Shown here piece after piece: positions 1 to 10,722 of a stretch of 64,000 nt of DNA. A model generated the notes under the pieces. The model saw only the letters and a list, made by a program, of their open reading frames with translations, did not search any database and was not told where the DNA came from. The DNA comes from Rhizopus sp. PT2906. Lineage: Eukaryota; Mucoromycota; Mucoromycetes; Mucorales; Rhizopodaceae. The stretch is taken from contig JAMYHX010000092.1 of NCBI GenBank assembly GCA_025529335.1, positions 1 through 64,000 of the forward strand, in the 5' to 3' direction. Each line of letters starts with the position of its first letter. The first letter of the stretch is position 1. Position numbers and translations under genes: made by a program.

Positions 1-1
1 A

Positions 2-148
2 GTACACTCTGTCCTCAAGTGTGAATCTTGTGGTACGGTTTGGAATCGCGATGTGAATAGTGCATTAAATATATATGATATCTTTGTTTACAAATCAAAG
101 CACGACAATGAAAGTTCTTCCCCTTTCAAAAGACCTTCAAAAGACTAA
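2..148 (+). CDS. C-terminal fragment of a Fanzor/TnpB-like nuclease (partial at window edge)
   Basis: The reading frame is open from base 2 to a TAA at 146-148 and carries a C-x2-C knuckle (CESCG) followed directly by WNRDVNSALNI. This pairing of a zinc-ribbon half with the last RuvC aspartate (NRDxNxAxN) is the signature of the C-terminus of TnpB and of its eukaryotic relatives, the Fanzor proteins. Those are RNA-guided DNA endonucleases carried by transposons. Everything upstream, including the other two RuvC acidic residues and the first C-x2-C, lies outside the window, so activity cannot be judged. After FKRPSKD the frame stops, but a shift at the A-run near 140-143 opens another frame to a TGA at 219-221, so the end may be frameshifted. 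It converges with the lipase gene. Recognition is by motif only; an intact or a dead copy are both possible. Confidence 0.72.
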   Translation, partial: VHSVLKCESCGTVWNRDVNSALNIYDIFVYKSKHDNESSSPFKRPSKD

Positions 149-294
149 CGGTGCTCCCTTGATTCAATGCGCTGTCTATAACGGCAGTACGTTCCTTAAC
201 GTCTCGGTAAGTATAAAATGAATGAGACGTTATTCTTTATTCATTAGTCTTCTAGTTATCATAAACCAAATATACTTTCTATAAAACAAGCAGT

Positions 295-3140
295 CTATCT
301 TGTTTCCCCTTGACCCACAACATTACCTTCTCCTCCACCTCTTCCTGTTGTTCCTTTAATTCCAGCTTCTGCAATGGAGCCAAACAGTTTGTCTTGTGCA
401 GACTTTTGTTGTCTCATGTCTTCACGTTCTTGCTGTTGATCCATAGTGAGTTGATCTGTTGGTTTCACATTAAGAGAATCAAGCGCTCTTGTAAACGCTA
501 CGTCAAAGTTGGTTGGTAGATGATCAAGAAGGATAGACTTTTTGATGATCAGCTCAGTTGATACTTTCTCAGGGGTTGTCCTCTCAATGACTATTCGAGA
601 TTCATTATTTGGAATAGGATCCTAGTTGTATAATGAGTATATAAATATACATAAATAACTAACAGATACACTTACTAGCCAAAACTGATAAACAGTTCCT
701 GCAACATATAACTATACAACAAAGGTCAGTTCAAAGCGGATTTAATCCATTGAACCTGCTTACCCTTGGATTTGACATACTCTCGAGGCAGCGCTTTCTG
801 CACTCTGAAATCCTCTTGAACGCATCTCTCCACACCTCGCTATTTGTCTCGCTTGCCCAAAATAGCTGTCCAATACCAATGTTTTTTGCTGCCTCTGCTC
901 CAGCCAGTATTAGTTCTTTCACATCCATCATTGATCCATAGCTCAGCTTGCTAACAAAATCATCTGCAAACACAATAGATGTAATTCGATCCTGTAACCT
1001 CGACACGTTAATAGAATGCCTCCCTTTTTTACTATTGATCCAAGAAATACCTTGTATCGATTGGCAAGGTCCAAGCTTAGACCACAGGCAGGAGCATAAC
1101 CAAAGCATTGGATATTAAAATCTCTGTCTTTTCCTTTACGAAATTCGTTCAGGTAATCTGAAAGCATGATGGTCAATATTGCACCGGTTGCCGCGCCAAG
1201 GCTATGGCCAACGATGTAGAGTGATGTTGTAGAATGCTTATTTACGTATGCAATTAATTTAGGTGCTACATTTCGAAAGAACCAAGCAGCTGAAGACTAC
1301 TTGCAAAGGTAAATATGAATGATCTTGGAATAGTTGTGACTATACCTTCATTCCTTTATGTACAAGGCCACCTTTCCAAGGTTCATATTCACAGACGAGA
1401 TCAGTCATGGTATCAAACGTGCTCTATGGATATATATATATATATATATAATCAAATCATTAATTACAGTCAAGACCATTTTTTTTGAGACATTACCATC
1501 GTTCCTCTAATACTTAGAACAATAGCATTTAGCTTTCTATCTCTGGCAATAAAATAACTTGGCCTAAAGGCAGCACCCGTTCTAAGCTCATATGCCAACA
1601 GGTCCTCTTTGTTTAAATTCAAATGCTCGCAAATCGATAGGGCATCAGACTGTGCTCTTACTGCATCCGAGAATATACCATTTCCCTTTCCAATAAAATT
1701 CAAACCTTTCCACCCATAAGATGCCATTGCATATCTCCACATGTATGAAGCCATTTCGATTTCCGAAGCATCTTGTACTGTATCCCAAGTTCTATCTCTA
1801 GGAAGGTCTGTATAAAACTTTTCGACAACTGTAAATCCAGCTAATATCTGCAAGTTGGACAGTTCAAAGCCTTGACCCTATACAACGATCATTAATCCCA
1901 TTTTATGTTCTGAACAGAGTTTTACTTACAAATGCAACTAGTAGTTTCGCAATAGCACGGAGCACTTGATTTGTTTCTTTTGCCATTGCCCATGAGCCTA
2001 TCGTGTTGAGCAGAGGGAACGATTTCAAGCCGTCGTCTTCATCTTTCAAGATATTCTTTTCCAAATCTTCATAATGTGATACTGTAGTTGTTGTGGTCTT
2101 TGTAGTTGTTGTTGTACTTCTGTTGTTTGTCGTTTGAGTAGACGTCTTTTCTGTATTCGATGAGAATCCAAATAGGGAAGTTATAGAGTTTAAAAATGAG
2201 CCATTATTGGATGTTGCAGGTTCTATCTCTTGTGCTACATTTGAAATGGTGCTTGCGCGTGATCTTGAAAGTGATAATGGTCGTTCTGGTTGGTATTGTT
2301 GCTTCTGTTGCTCCTCTTCTGTACCACTATCATCAGGGAAATCCTGACCGTCATCGACGCTGTCCTGACCCTGTTCATACTTGTTGAATTTTATTTCGTC
2401 GTTGGACTCCCTTTGCGTCTTTAATCTTCTATTGAACTCTTCAATGAGTTCACGATCACTAAACTTGTTTTCGTACTCCAGTTCCTTTTGCTGTTTATCA
2501 ATTAGATAATTCATTTCATTTACATCTATAGAAGTATGGTATAGTTCTTCTGGTGAACGATGATAAAGATATGCTATCTGTGCTTGGATTGCTCCTACGC
2601 CTGATGTCATCAGTGTCTTTCTGCTGACTTGAGACATGGCGCCAATCGCCAGTCTCTTTTCAAATACTTCATAATAGCTCGTGAATGACTCTGGCATCCC
2701 TTCTAGGTTTCGTAGTCGTATCTCTGCTCTTCCGATATGTTTATCCAAGAAAAAGACATTGCTGTCGTACAAGTCAAGCTGTATTGTATCAAACAATTGA
2801 TTGTGGTAGGTCACTTTTAACTCGAACCCTTCGTTCCAGTATCCTTGCGGATATTCCGATATAGACGTACGATGAATTTGGTCTGTCTGGCTTATTAGTA
2901 CAATCGAACAAGTTATCAACAAATTCTTACCTCCTAGTGTTATGACTACATAAGGACGTTTGACTGGTATATTCAAAAAGCAACTGTTGACAGTAATCTT
3001 GACACGCGCGCGGGGTTTTGAGGTGAGTTAATGAAGAAACAAAAAAGAACTTTATAATGTATAGACATTTTGCTTACTCGTAGAATCCCTGGTAGGAGTG
3101 GTGGTGTATTTTTTCTTTGTAAGCTTGGACTGGTTGACAT
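295..3140 (-). CDS. C2-domain class 3 lipase (diacylglycerol lipase-like), multi-exon
   Basis: The start MSTSPSLQRK at 3140 leads into a C2 domain (LPGILR, then PYVVITLG joined to DQIHRTS, then WNEGF). A low-complexity Ser/Thr linker follows, then a lipase class 3 domain with SIRGT and the nucleophile elbow GHSLGA near 1193-1210. The stop is TAG at 295-297. Introns I could place are 2998-3077 (80 nt) and 2883-2930 (48 nt); further introns separate SKTLF/GQGFELSN, RGTM/STFDTM, the GHSLGA exon, ANRYK/VFADD, NPR/LYVAG and FWL/DPIPN. The architecture of C2 plus lipase 3 fits sn-1 diacylglycerol lipase-like enzymes acting at membranes. The likely acidic residue sits in VFADDFVSKL. Where relatives have a His after LY-x2-G-x3 this protein reads LYVAGTVYQFW, so the catalytic His may be replaced (see findings). 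The product should be roughly 770 residues. Confidence 0.85.
1431..1450. repeat. (TA)n microsatellite in a lipase intron
   Basis: Ten uninterrupted TA units inside the intron after RGTM of the lipase gene. A simple repeat with no evident function. Confidence 0.9.
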
Positions 3141-5112
3141 GGTCAGTGATATTAAAAAAAAGATAAAAATAAAAGAGAAACTAAAGGGAGATCGTGAAGT
3201 CATGATAATTCTTCCATTTTTGGAAAAAAATGCATTTCGCAATTCTGGGGTTGATCATTTTCAACTAGTGTCCTTTTTATTCAAGATTTATACTTGACGG
3301 ATTTGAGGAATTATAGAGCCTGAATTAGTTTAGAATAGAACAAGCTTCAGTTTGGCAGTGTCAAGAGACGTATTCTTTGTTTTCTTTTTTCTTCTATATG
3401 CCTTTTATTCTGGGCTCAACTTTTTAGTATAAGAGTTTCATGTCAAAAAAGTGTCTTCTTATTTGGCATCCTCTCTTGATAAAATGGGTAGATTATCTAT
3501 ATATACTAGACGAGTGAAACCAAGTCAGAGCTAAGTTAATGAGAACAAGAAAGTGTATCCGTATTCTAACACTACTCCTACACGTCAAGCATATCTCTTG
3601 TATCTCTCATGCACCCATGAATCAGACTATATATGACCTACAGCAACAAAGATTGGACCTAATGACAAAGGTAGTCATTTTATCAATTTTTTATCCATAT
3701 TGGCTTTATGAATTTATGTTCAAGTATACTCTTGTCATTTATGTTACAAATGTCAAACAATAATAGTTTATTAAATTATCCAACCTCCATTTACTATGTA
3801 CCCTGAGAATGCGTGACCTTTCTTTCATCTGCCCAAGCGGGTAGCATCAGTGGGAGCCACGGTAATTGCAAACATGTAGGGCTCTCTCATCCTATGCCTC
3901 ATTGGCTCTGGCTTTTGTGAGCCTCTCCCTGAGAGATGGCCTTTACCTTACCAAGACCCGACACAATCAGAAAAGGAACAGCCACTGAGAGGCCAATCTC
4001 ACAACCTGTGATTAACGTCAAGGCTATCAAGCAGTACATCACAGTACTATCAGTTTATTAACCTTTTCTGCTTCCGGCAACCTGTCAATCATAGCTTCAG
4101 CTTCATATGTTATCACTACTACATTGATGAAGAAGAAGAAATATTCCAAAGACGAATAGATCCGTCATTATATCTAGACAATGGTAAATTGGTTTAACAG
4201 TTTCAAGAGGGATACATAATCTATGTTTACCCCACTACATAATCTTAGTTGTTGGGACTTTTGGCAATACCAGTCACTTCTGATCTGTTACTAGATTTTT
4301 TCGATCTTGCAATCTGACATTGCATAAGTATACTCTGTTTTACTGATCTCTTTTTGTTCTTACCTCAGTTCCTTCCTTTAGATCTCAAAGAATGACTTCT
4401 TCAAAGACAGTGTTGGACTGCGTTGGGACAATGACACCAAAAAGGGCAAGCGGCTCATAACGAAGATATGCCTTTACCATGGCTTCATTCTTTTGCTTAT
4501 ATTAATTAGTCAACATGAACGCACCAGATCGCTTTGAGTTATTTATTATTCCTGAAAGGGAAAAAAAGTAGACCAAGCTGAATAGTAAAAAAAAGAGAAA
4601 ATGAAATTAATTTGGCAACTCCTGCAAGGAAACAACAATAGCAACAGATCTGTGTAACTGAGACTTTTACTGCTAGTGGACATTTACCTAAAAGTTTTGC
4701 TGTTATTACTGCCCTTTCTGTTATTTTACCAGATATTATTGATTTTACTTCTTTTTTCTTATCTCAACCAATGTTTATTCAATATAATGTGTAATAAGTG
4801 TGCATAATACATCTCGTAATGGTTGCTGCGGCTACATTCATTTCATTCTTCTAGCTACAAGACAAAAAATAAAAAGTGAATAAGATGGCTTTATAAAATT
4901 AATGTATAGAAGCACTCAATGCCATAAACATTTAAATCCATTTAAACTGTATAAAAAGCCTCGAAAGGATTAACAAAGTTAGTTTAGGATGAATGACGTT
5001 TGTTGTATCATCATTCAAGTGTAAACAAAATAAACTTTTTTTTTTTCAATTTCTTTATTCTCTCTGTCTATTTTCGTTTATTATTTCTTTCTTCTCTTTT
5101 TCTTTAAACATC
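3141..5112. other. Intergenic stretch with a GC-richer island at 3793-4075
   Basis: I see no convincing gene in these 2 kb. Short ORFs, such as the 74-codon one at 3539-3763, have no recognisable domain and biased composition. The part at 3793-4075 is clearly richer in G and C than its surroundings and contains a possible 7-bp stem (3852-3858 with 3880-3886, one G-U pair). It does not match any structured RNA I know. The last 100 bases before the next gene are T/C-rich, as in front of many genes here. Confidence 0.6.
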
Positions 5113-5531
5113 ATGTCGATACCAACAAGAAATGCCATATATACATCACCAAATATACCACCTATGGCCGCTACACCTTATGCTGCTACACCTTATACAA
5201 CACCCTTTATACCAACGCAACAAGCTGGTAAGTGCCAATGCTAACTATCACTACAAGAAAGTATTGATTCATGTCAGGATACTACCCTCCGATGGGCTCA
5301 ATGCATATTGGCGGACCACCACCACCAATGATGATACAACAGCAGCAACCAATTTTTCTGCCGAGAAGAGAACCATGTGATTGTTGTTATAATGATTGTA
5401 CTGGATGTTGCTTAGGATGGTAAGTTTCCTTTGTTTAAAAGGGGAGGACATAGCTTGACTATTATTATAGCTTGGCGTCAACTTTCTTATGCTGTTGTTG
5501 TTGTGGAAACGAGCATGACGACTGTTGCTAG
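5113..5531 (+). CDS. Small Pro/Gln-rich, cysteine-rich C-terminal (CYSTM-like) protein
   Basis: Three exons (5113-5227, 5278-5419, 5471-5531) with introns 5228-5277 and 5420-5470 give 105 residues in a continuous frame. The N-terminal half is rich in Pro, Thr, Met and Gln. The C-terminal third is packed with cysteines: EPCDCCYNDCTGCCLG, then CLASTFLCCCCCG and a final CC. The CLA-x3-LCCCCC block just before the C-terminus resembles cysteine-rich transmembrane (CYSTM) modules, which are tail-anchored membrane proteins linked to stress tolerance. The splice sites (GTAAGT and GTAAGTTT donors, CAG and TAG acceptors) keep the frame, which supports the model. The family assignment is inference from composition. 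Alternatives are a metal-binding or palmitoylated peripheral membrane protein. Confidence 0.65.
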
Positions 5532-6206
5532 CCAAAAGTAACTTTTCTTTTTTGCTTTGATTCACACCCGTATTTCCCAAAATGACAGATTGTGTAATTT
5601 TTAACGAGACCTTTTTTTCTTCTTCCACTTTTCTAACTTGCCATTTTTGGACGCCAAACAAACGACTTACAAAATCGCACCAAACCAATTCTCAAGTCGT
5701 AGGATCATAAAAATAGAAGCTTATATAAACATCTTTATTATCTCTACATATTTTACATTTTGAATTGAACAATTTTTTTTTTTTTTTTTTTTTTACGTGG
5801 AAAATCTCTTGATAAGTACACGCTCTTCGTGTCTATACCATTATGCAGATCAAGATAAGAATAAGATTTTTCATATTGATACACAAATTAGCTGTGCATA
5901 ATTAACATGCCTAGTTTATCGCCACCTGAAATGATAGACCATATATTGATCTTTTTATGCCTGTTCATTAAGCTTATAGTACCTGGCAGCAAAAGTGTTT
6001 AACTACAGAAAAGGTCTATTTCCCGCCTAGAATGACACTTACTTAATTTGGTTATCATGATGACATTTACAATTCAATAAACGACTGATGCATGAGTACA
6101 AGGACAAAGTAAAACAGATGCTTAAATGAAGCGCCTTGAGTATAGAAAAGGTGCTTTAGGGGGAATAAATAGATTTATTTGTGCTTGAACATATGATATG
6201 GCATCA
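5532..6206. other. Intergenic, with a 22-nt-class poly(T) run
   Basis: No gene seen. It holds the 3' flank of the CYSTM-like gene and a long T homopolymer at about 5770-5794. On the other side lies the 3' flank of the convergent SRPBCC gene. Confidence 0.6.
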
Positions 6207-6842
6207 TCAGGATGACTTGGGATACGCTTCACTCACTAAATCCCAATCGTGATCAACAGAGTTCACAGTCTCCTGACTTGATCCTTGCTCGTTATCTTTA
6301 TTCTCTCTTTCAATTTTGGCCGACAAATCATTCATGAATCGATCAATTCGACTGTGGAAACCATAGAGCAACAGATGCATTAACCTCACTATCGGTTTCT
6401 TCATCACGCCCTGTTCTGTTATTTTCAACAAGACTTGTGTATCATTATCCTCTTGAGGCGTAATCTCAAATGTCCATGATCCAGAGAATGTAGGTATCTT
6501 ATTGTAATGATTCATATTTTCTTCTAGTATTCGTAATAGACATCTTTCTGAACTGCGTACATGATGAATGATGACTGTATGTCGCTTTTTTACAGAGTAT
6601 TCGATAAATGTCACTCGATTTTCTTCTCTATTCTGAATATTTACTTTCTCTACTTTTGGTTGCCATTCTGGATAATTTGATACGTCGGTTAGAATAGCCC
6701 ATAGCCTTGAAGGCGTAGTTTTAATGGTTCTCGTCCTTGAAACAATGTGACTTGCAGGAACTAAGAGCCCAATAACATAAGCGAATAAAGGTATGCTTGG
6801 TATTATAATAAAAATGATTATCGCAGCAGTAACGAATGGCAT
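6207..6842 (-). CDS. Membrane-anchored SRPBCC/START-like (polyketide cyclase-type) protein
   Basis: A single-exon frame of 211 residues starting with ATG at 6842. Residues 1-30 form one hydrophobic segment (FVTAAIIIFIIIPSIPLFAYV), which may act as a signal anchor. From about residue 35 the pattern RTIKTTPSRLWAILTDVSNY then PEWQPKVEKV is the start of an SRPBCC (Bet v 1-like, polyketide cyclase/dehydrase) domain, and it continues to a final amphipathic helix near residue 175. These domains form a hydrophobic pocket that binds lipids or other ligands; the ligand here is unknown. The tail is acidic and Ser-rich. The gene is divergent from TEF3 across about 294 bp. The fold is fairly sure from the helix-W-PEW pattern, but the function is not. 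Confidence 0.75.
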   Translation of the reverse strand: MPFVTAAIIIFIIIPSIPLFAYVIGLLVPASHIVSRTRTIKTTPSRLWAILTDVSNYPEWQPKVEKVNIQNREENRVTFIEYSVKKRHTVIIHHVRSSERCLLRILEENMNHYNKIPTFSGSWTFEITPQEDNDTQVLLKITEQGVMKKPIVRLMHLLLYGFHSRIDRFMNDLSAKIERENKDNEQGSSQETVNSVDHDWDLVSEAYPKSS

Positions 6843-7136
6843 AGAGAGACTAGAAAAAGAAAAGAATAAGAAATAATAGTAAGGGAATTTATTTCAATGA
6901 CCATGTGGCACGCTTATCTTAAGCCACATTTCATTACTTTAGCTTGAGTACTTACTTTTACAGATCTAGAATCTGATTGGATAACGATTTGCAGCATTTT
7001 AAATGGTGTATGGTTTTTCTGTTTTGGTCCCCTTATCAACCAACGACTGCGATCGGGCGGACTGTTTCTGCCATAAAGAAAAATATTTTACATTTATTTT
7101 TTATTCTTTTTTCTTCTTCAAACAAGAGCAAAGTAG

Positions 7137-10100
7137 ATGATGGTTACTGCAACTAGTGAACAGGCAGCCCTTGTTACTGAACTCCTGAACAAGATCAACA
7201 CAGCACCAACATCTAATGAAGTTGATCAAGCAGCTCAAGAATTAGCAAAGGCTGTTCAAACTAAGGGCATGATTATGCTTAAGCAGTACAAGATATTGGA
7301 TCAACTCTTGGCTTCGACAAAGAATAAGAAATCTGGATTAGAGAGAGAAGGTGGATTGATTGGTTTTAATGCGATGGAAGAAATATTAGGACATGAAGTA
7401 GAGCCCTTATTAGTTCAACACTTGGCCACCTTTCTTGATCTTTATGCTGATAAGGGTACTGTAGTGCAAGAAGCTGCTCAAACTGCTTCTCGTACTTTGG
7501 TTGACTTGATGCCACCTGAGGCAACCAAGGTTCTGGTTCCTATTCTTTTGGACGGTATGGGCTTTAACAGCTCCAAGAAGTGGCAGACCAAGATAGGAGC
7601 CCTCAAGTTATTGGAACGTTTCACTGAAAAGGCCCCTGAACAGATCGGTGAATGCTTACCCGAGATTATTCCTGCTGTTTCTGACTGTCTGTCTGATACC
7701 AAAAAGGAAGTCGCTGTTGCTGCAGAAAAGGCCATGACGAAGGTTTGCGCCGTAGGTGGAAACCCTGATATCCACAAACATCTGAAAGACCTTGTGTTGT
7801 GTATGGGCAACCCCACACGTGTACCCGAAACAATCGAAAAATTGGCTCAAACCACATTTGTCGCCGAAGTAAATGGTCCTACCTTGGCCATCATGGTTCC
7901 TCTCTTGACCCGTGCATTGAATGAGCGCTCAACAACAATCATGCGTCAAACAGTCGTCATTACCGATAATCTCTGTAAACTCGTTCGTGATCCTCGTACC
8001 GCTGCTCAGTTCTTGCCTCAACTCTATCCTGGTATCGAGCGTCAAGCCGAATCTGCTGCCTTCCCTGAAATTCGTGTTTTGGCCAACAGGGCAAAGGATA
8101 CCTTGATTGCTGCTGGTGGTCATAGTGAAAAGACAGATGCTGTCTCTGCCTTTGTCACAGTGGAAGAAGGTACTACTGCTGTCAAGTCAGCTGCTACCAA
8201 GGCACAAGGATTTTTGGACTCCTTCTTTAGTCCTTATCTTTCCTATCTGGGTACTATTGTTGCTGATTTTGCTCGTCAAGAAATGTTTACCAAGGAAAAA
8301 TGGGTCAAGGTTCTCACTCCTTATCTCAAGGCTTTCCTTATGAAGAGCGATATCCCTGCTGTTATCGATAACGTGTTTGATCAAGTACACAAGCTTTTTA
8401 AGGAACGCAATAAGGATAATGACGATAGCGCTATTGATGAACAAGAGGGTGAAGAGATTTGTCATGTCGAAGATTTCTCACTTGCCTATGGTACTCGTCT
8501 CTTACTTAGCCATACCAGACTCAAGTTACATCGTGGTCAGCGTTACGGTCTTTGTGGAGAAAATGGTGCTGGTAAGAGTACTCTATTGAACGCCATTCAC
8601 AACGGCAAAGTCGAAGGATTTCCTCCTAAAGATCAAGTGCGCACTGCTTTGGTCGACTACAACTCTCAAGCTGCTGATACATCTCTCAAAGTAGTAGACT
8701 ATGTTTCTGCTGATACTACATTACAACATATTAGCCGTGAGGACATTGAAAAGTCGCTTCGTGAAGTTGGATTTGATGATGCTCGTTTGGATGTCCCCGT
8801 TTCCGGTTTGTCTGGTGGTTGGAAGATGAAGTTGGAGTTAGCCCGTGCTATGCTTTCAAAGGCAGATATCTTATTGCTTGATGAACCTACCAATCACTTG
8901 GATGTTACCAATATCAAATGGTTAGAGGATTATTTGAACGCTCAAAGTCAAGTTACCTGCTTGATCGTTTCTCACGACTCTGGATTTTTGGATAATGTCT
9001 GTACCAAAATTCTCCACTATCACAACAAGAAGCTTCGTCTATACCACGGTAACCTGTCTGCTTTTGTCGAAGTCTATCCTCCTGCTCGTACCTATTATAC
9101 ATTGGATGCTTCTACAATTGAATTTACCTTCCCCAAACCATCTGTCTTACAGGGTGTCCGTTCCAATACCAAGGCCATCTTGAAGATGACTGACTGTACT
9201 TACACTTATCCCGGTAACAAGCAGCCTTCTCTGTACAACGCATCTGCCTCTCTTTCCCTTTCTTCTCGTGTGGCCGTCATTGGACCAAACGGTGCTGGTA
9301 AGTCAACCATGATCAAGCTGTTAACAGGTGAAATGATACCTCAAACTGGTACTGTCTGGCGTCACCCTGCCCTTCGTATCGGCTACGTTGCCCAACATGC
9401 TTTCCACCACTTGAACCAACATCTCGAAAAGACACCTACTGATTACCTTCAATGGCGTTACTCTACTGGTGAAGATAAGGAAGTAGCCGAAAAGGAAACC
9501 CGTGCATGGAGCGAAGAAGAAAAGGAGCAGATGCAAAAATTTATCAAGGTGGATGGCGAAGACAGACAGATTGAAGCACTCTTGGGTCGTACCAAGCTTA
9601 AGAAAACATTCCAATATGAAATCAAATGGAAGAACAAGCTTCCCAAGTTCAACAGCTGGTTCTCTCGTGAGCAATTACTCGAACTTGGATTCAACAAGTT
9701 GGTACAACAGTTTGATGACAAGGAAGCCTCTCGTGAAGGTTTGCTTTACCGTGAGCTGACGATGCCCACGATTCGTCAGCACTTTGCTGATATTGGTCTT
9801 GATCCTGATATTGCTCAGTACACCAAGATGAGTGCTCTTTCTGGAGGTCAAAAGGTCAAGGTGGTTATTGCTGCGGCCATGTGGAACAACTGTCATATGC
9901 TTGTTTTGGATGAACCTACCAACTTTTTGGATCGTGAAGCCTTGGGTGGATTAGCTACAGCCATCAAGAAATGGGAAGGTGCTGTCGTCATGATTTCTCA
10001 CTCTAATGAATTCGTGTCTGCTTTATGCCCTGAAACCTGGAGAATTGAAGGAGGTAGACTTCAAAGAGAAGGACAGTTTGCTGTAGATGATGAGACCAAA

Positions 10101-10250
10101 ATTGATGAAGAAAAAGTGAAGGCCAAGATTTCCAAGAAGAAGAAGAAGACTCGTAACGAAATTAAAGCACAAGAAGAACGTCGTCGTGCTCGTCACCTCA
10201 AATGGATCATTGAAGGAGGAGAAAAGGAACCTGATACAGAAAGCGATTAG
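7137..10250 (+). CDS. TEF3: Translation elongation factor 3 (eEF3), ABC-F ATPase
   Basis: An intronless frame of 1,037 residues, close to the usual eEF3 length of about 1,045. The N-terminal third is HEAT repeats (residues about 20-320). Two ABC cassettes follow: ABC1 has Walker A GENGAGKST, signature LSGGW and Walker B LLLDEPTNHLD; ABC2 has GPNGAGKST, signature LSGGQKVKV and LVLDEPTNFLD. Between Walker A and signature of ABC2 lies the chromodomain-like insertion (EIKWKNKLPKFNSW region) that is specific to eEF3. The C-terminus is Lys/Arg-rich and binds the ribosome in known members. The protein helps E-site tRNA release and is essential in fungi. The start could be either of two adjacent ATGs (7137 or 7140). 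Codon choice is visibly biased (GGT, CGT, AAG), as expected for strong expression. Confidence 0.97.
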   Translation: MMVTATSEQAALVTELLNKINTAPTSNEVDQAAQELAKAVQTKGMIMLKQYKILDQLLASTKNKKSGLEREGGLIGFNAMEEILGHEVEPLLVQHLATFLDLYADKGTVVQEAAQTASRTLVDLMPPEATKVLVPILLDGMGFNSSKKWQTKIGALKLLERFTEKAPEQIGECLPEIIPAVSDCLSDTKKEVAVAAEKAMTKVCAVGGNPDIHKHLKDLVLCMGNPTRVPETIEKLAQTTFVAEVNGPTLAIMVPLLTRALNERSTTIMRQTVVITDNLCKLVRDPRTAAQFLPQLYPGIERQAESAAFPEIRVLANRAKDTLIAAGGHSEKTDAVSAFVTVEEGTTAVKSAATKAQGFLDSFFSPYLSYLGTIVADFARQEMFTKEKWVKVLTPYLKAFLMKSDIPAVIDNVFDQVHKLFKERNKDNDDSAIDEQEGEEICHVEDFSLAYGTRLLLSHTRLKLHRGQRYGLCGENGAGKSTLLNAIHNGKVEGFPPKDQVRTALVDYNSQAADTSLKVVDYVSADTTLQHISREDIEKSLREVGFDDARLDVPVSGLSGGWKMKLELARAMLSKADILLLDEPTNHLDVTNIKWLEDYLNAQSQVTCLIVSHDSGFLDNVCTKILHYHNKKLRLYHGNLSAFVEVYPPARTYYTLDASTIEFTFPKPSVLQGVRSNTKAILKMTDCTYTYPGNKQPSLYNASASLSLSSRVAVIGPNGAGKSTMIKLLTGEMIPQTGTVWRHPALRIGYVAQHAFHHLNQHLEKTPTDYLQWRYSTGEDKEVAEKETRAWSEEEKEQMQKFIKVDGEDRQIEALLGRTKLKKTFQYEIKWKNKLPKFNSWFSREQLLELGFNKLVQQFDDKEASREGLLYRELTMPTIRQHFADIGLDPDIAQYTKMSALSGGQKVKVVIAAAMWNNCHMLVLDEPTNFLDREALGGLATAIKKWEGAVVMISHSNEFVSALCPETWRIEGGRLQREGQFAVDDETKIDEEKVKAKISKKKKKTRNEIKAQEERRRARHLKWIIEGGEKEPDTESD

Positions 10251-10722
10251 ACATCATATGTGTATTTATCCCATTTACTTAGACATACATATATTTATTT
10301 TCATGCCTGCATTCATTATAAAAAATAAATTTTACAAATAATGATACTCTACATCTGTCTGCATATTTTATATGTAATTGATATATGTGCAAACTAACTC
10401 ACTCTAGCCACAAACGTATTTCGTACTGGACCTTCAAAATGGATTCATCTCTTCCCACTTCTCCCACCGTTATTGTCCATTGTTTTTTGACTACTTATTG
10501 TCCCTCCCTTCTTAACAATCAATAATATGCCCATAGCAAGGGAAGACAACATAAAGTCATGGCATACCTTAGAAAGCATAGACTGGAACAATGCAAAATG
10601 TAGTTGTCATAACAACAGATAGTTTACGTCATTTTTATTGGCTGGTTGAGACAAGCAATTGACAACGCGCGTCATTTTTATTATAGTCGCATAAACACTT
10701 CTTTTTTACAAAATAATTAATC
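10251..10722. other. Intergenic between TEF3 and NPL4
   Basis: TEF3 3' flank with AATAAA-like sites around 10320, then the NPL4 promoter. No gene or recognisable RNA is seen. Confidence 0.6.

Noticed and set aside
3539..3763. 74-codon ORF
   Set aside because: No domain, biased composition, no splice or leader support.
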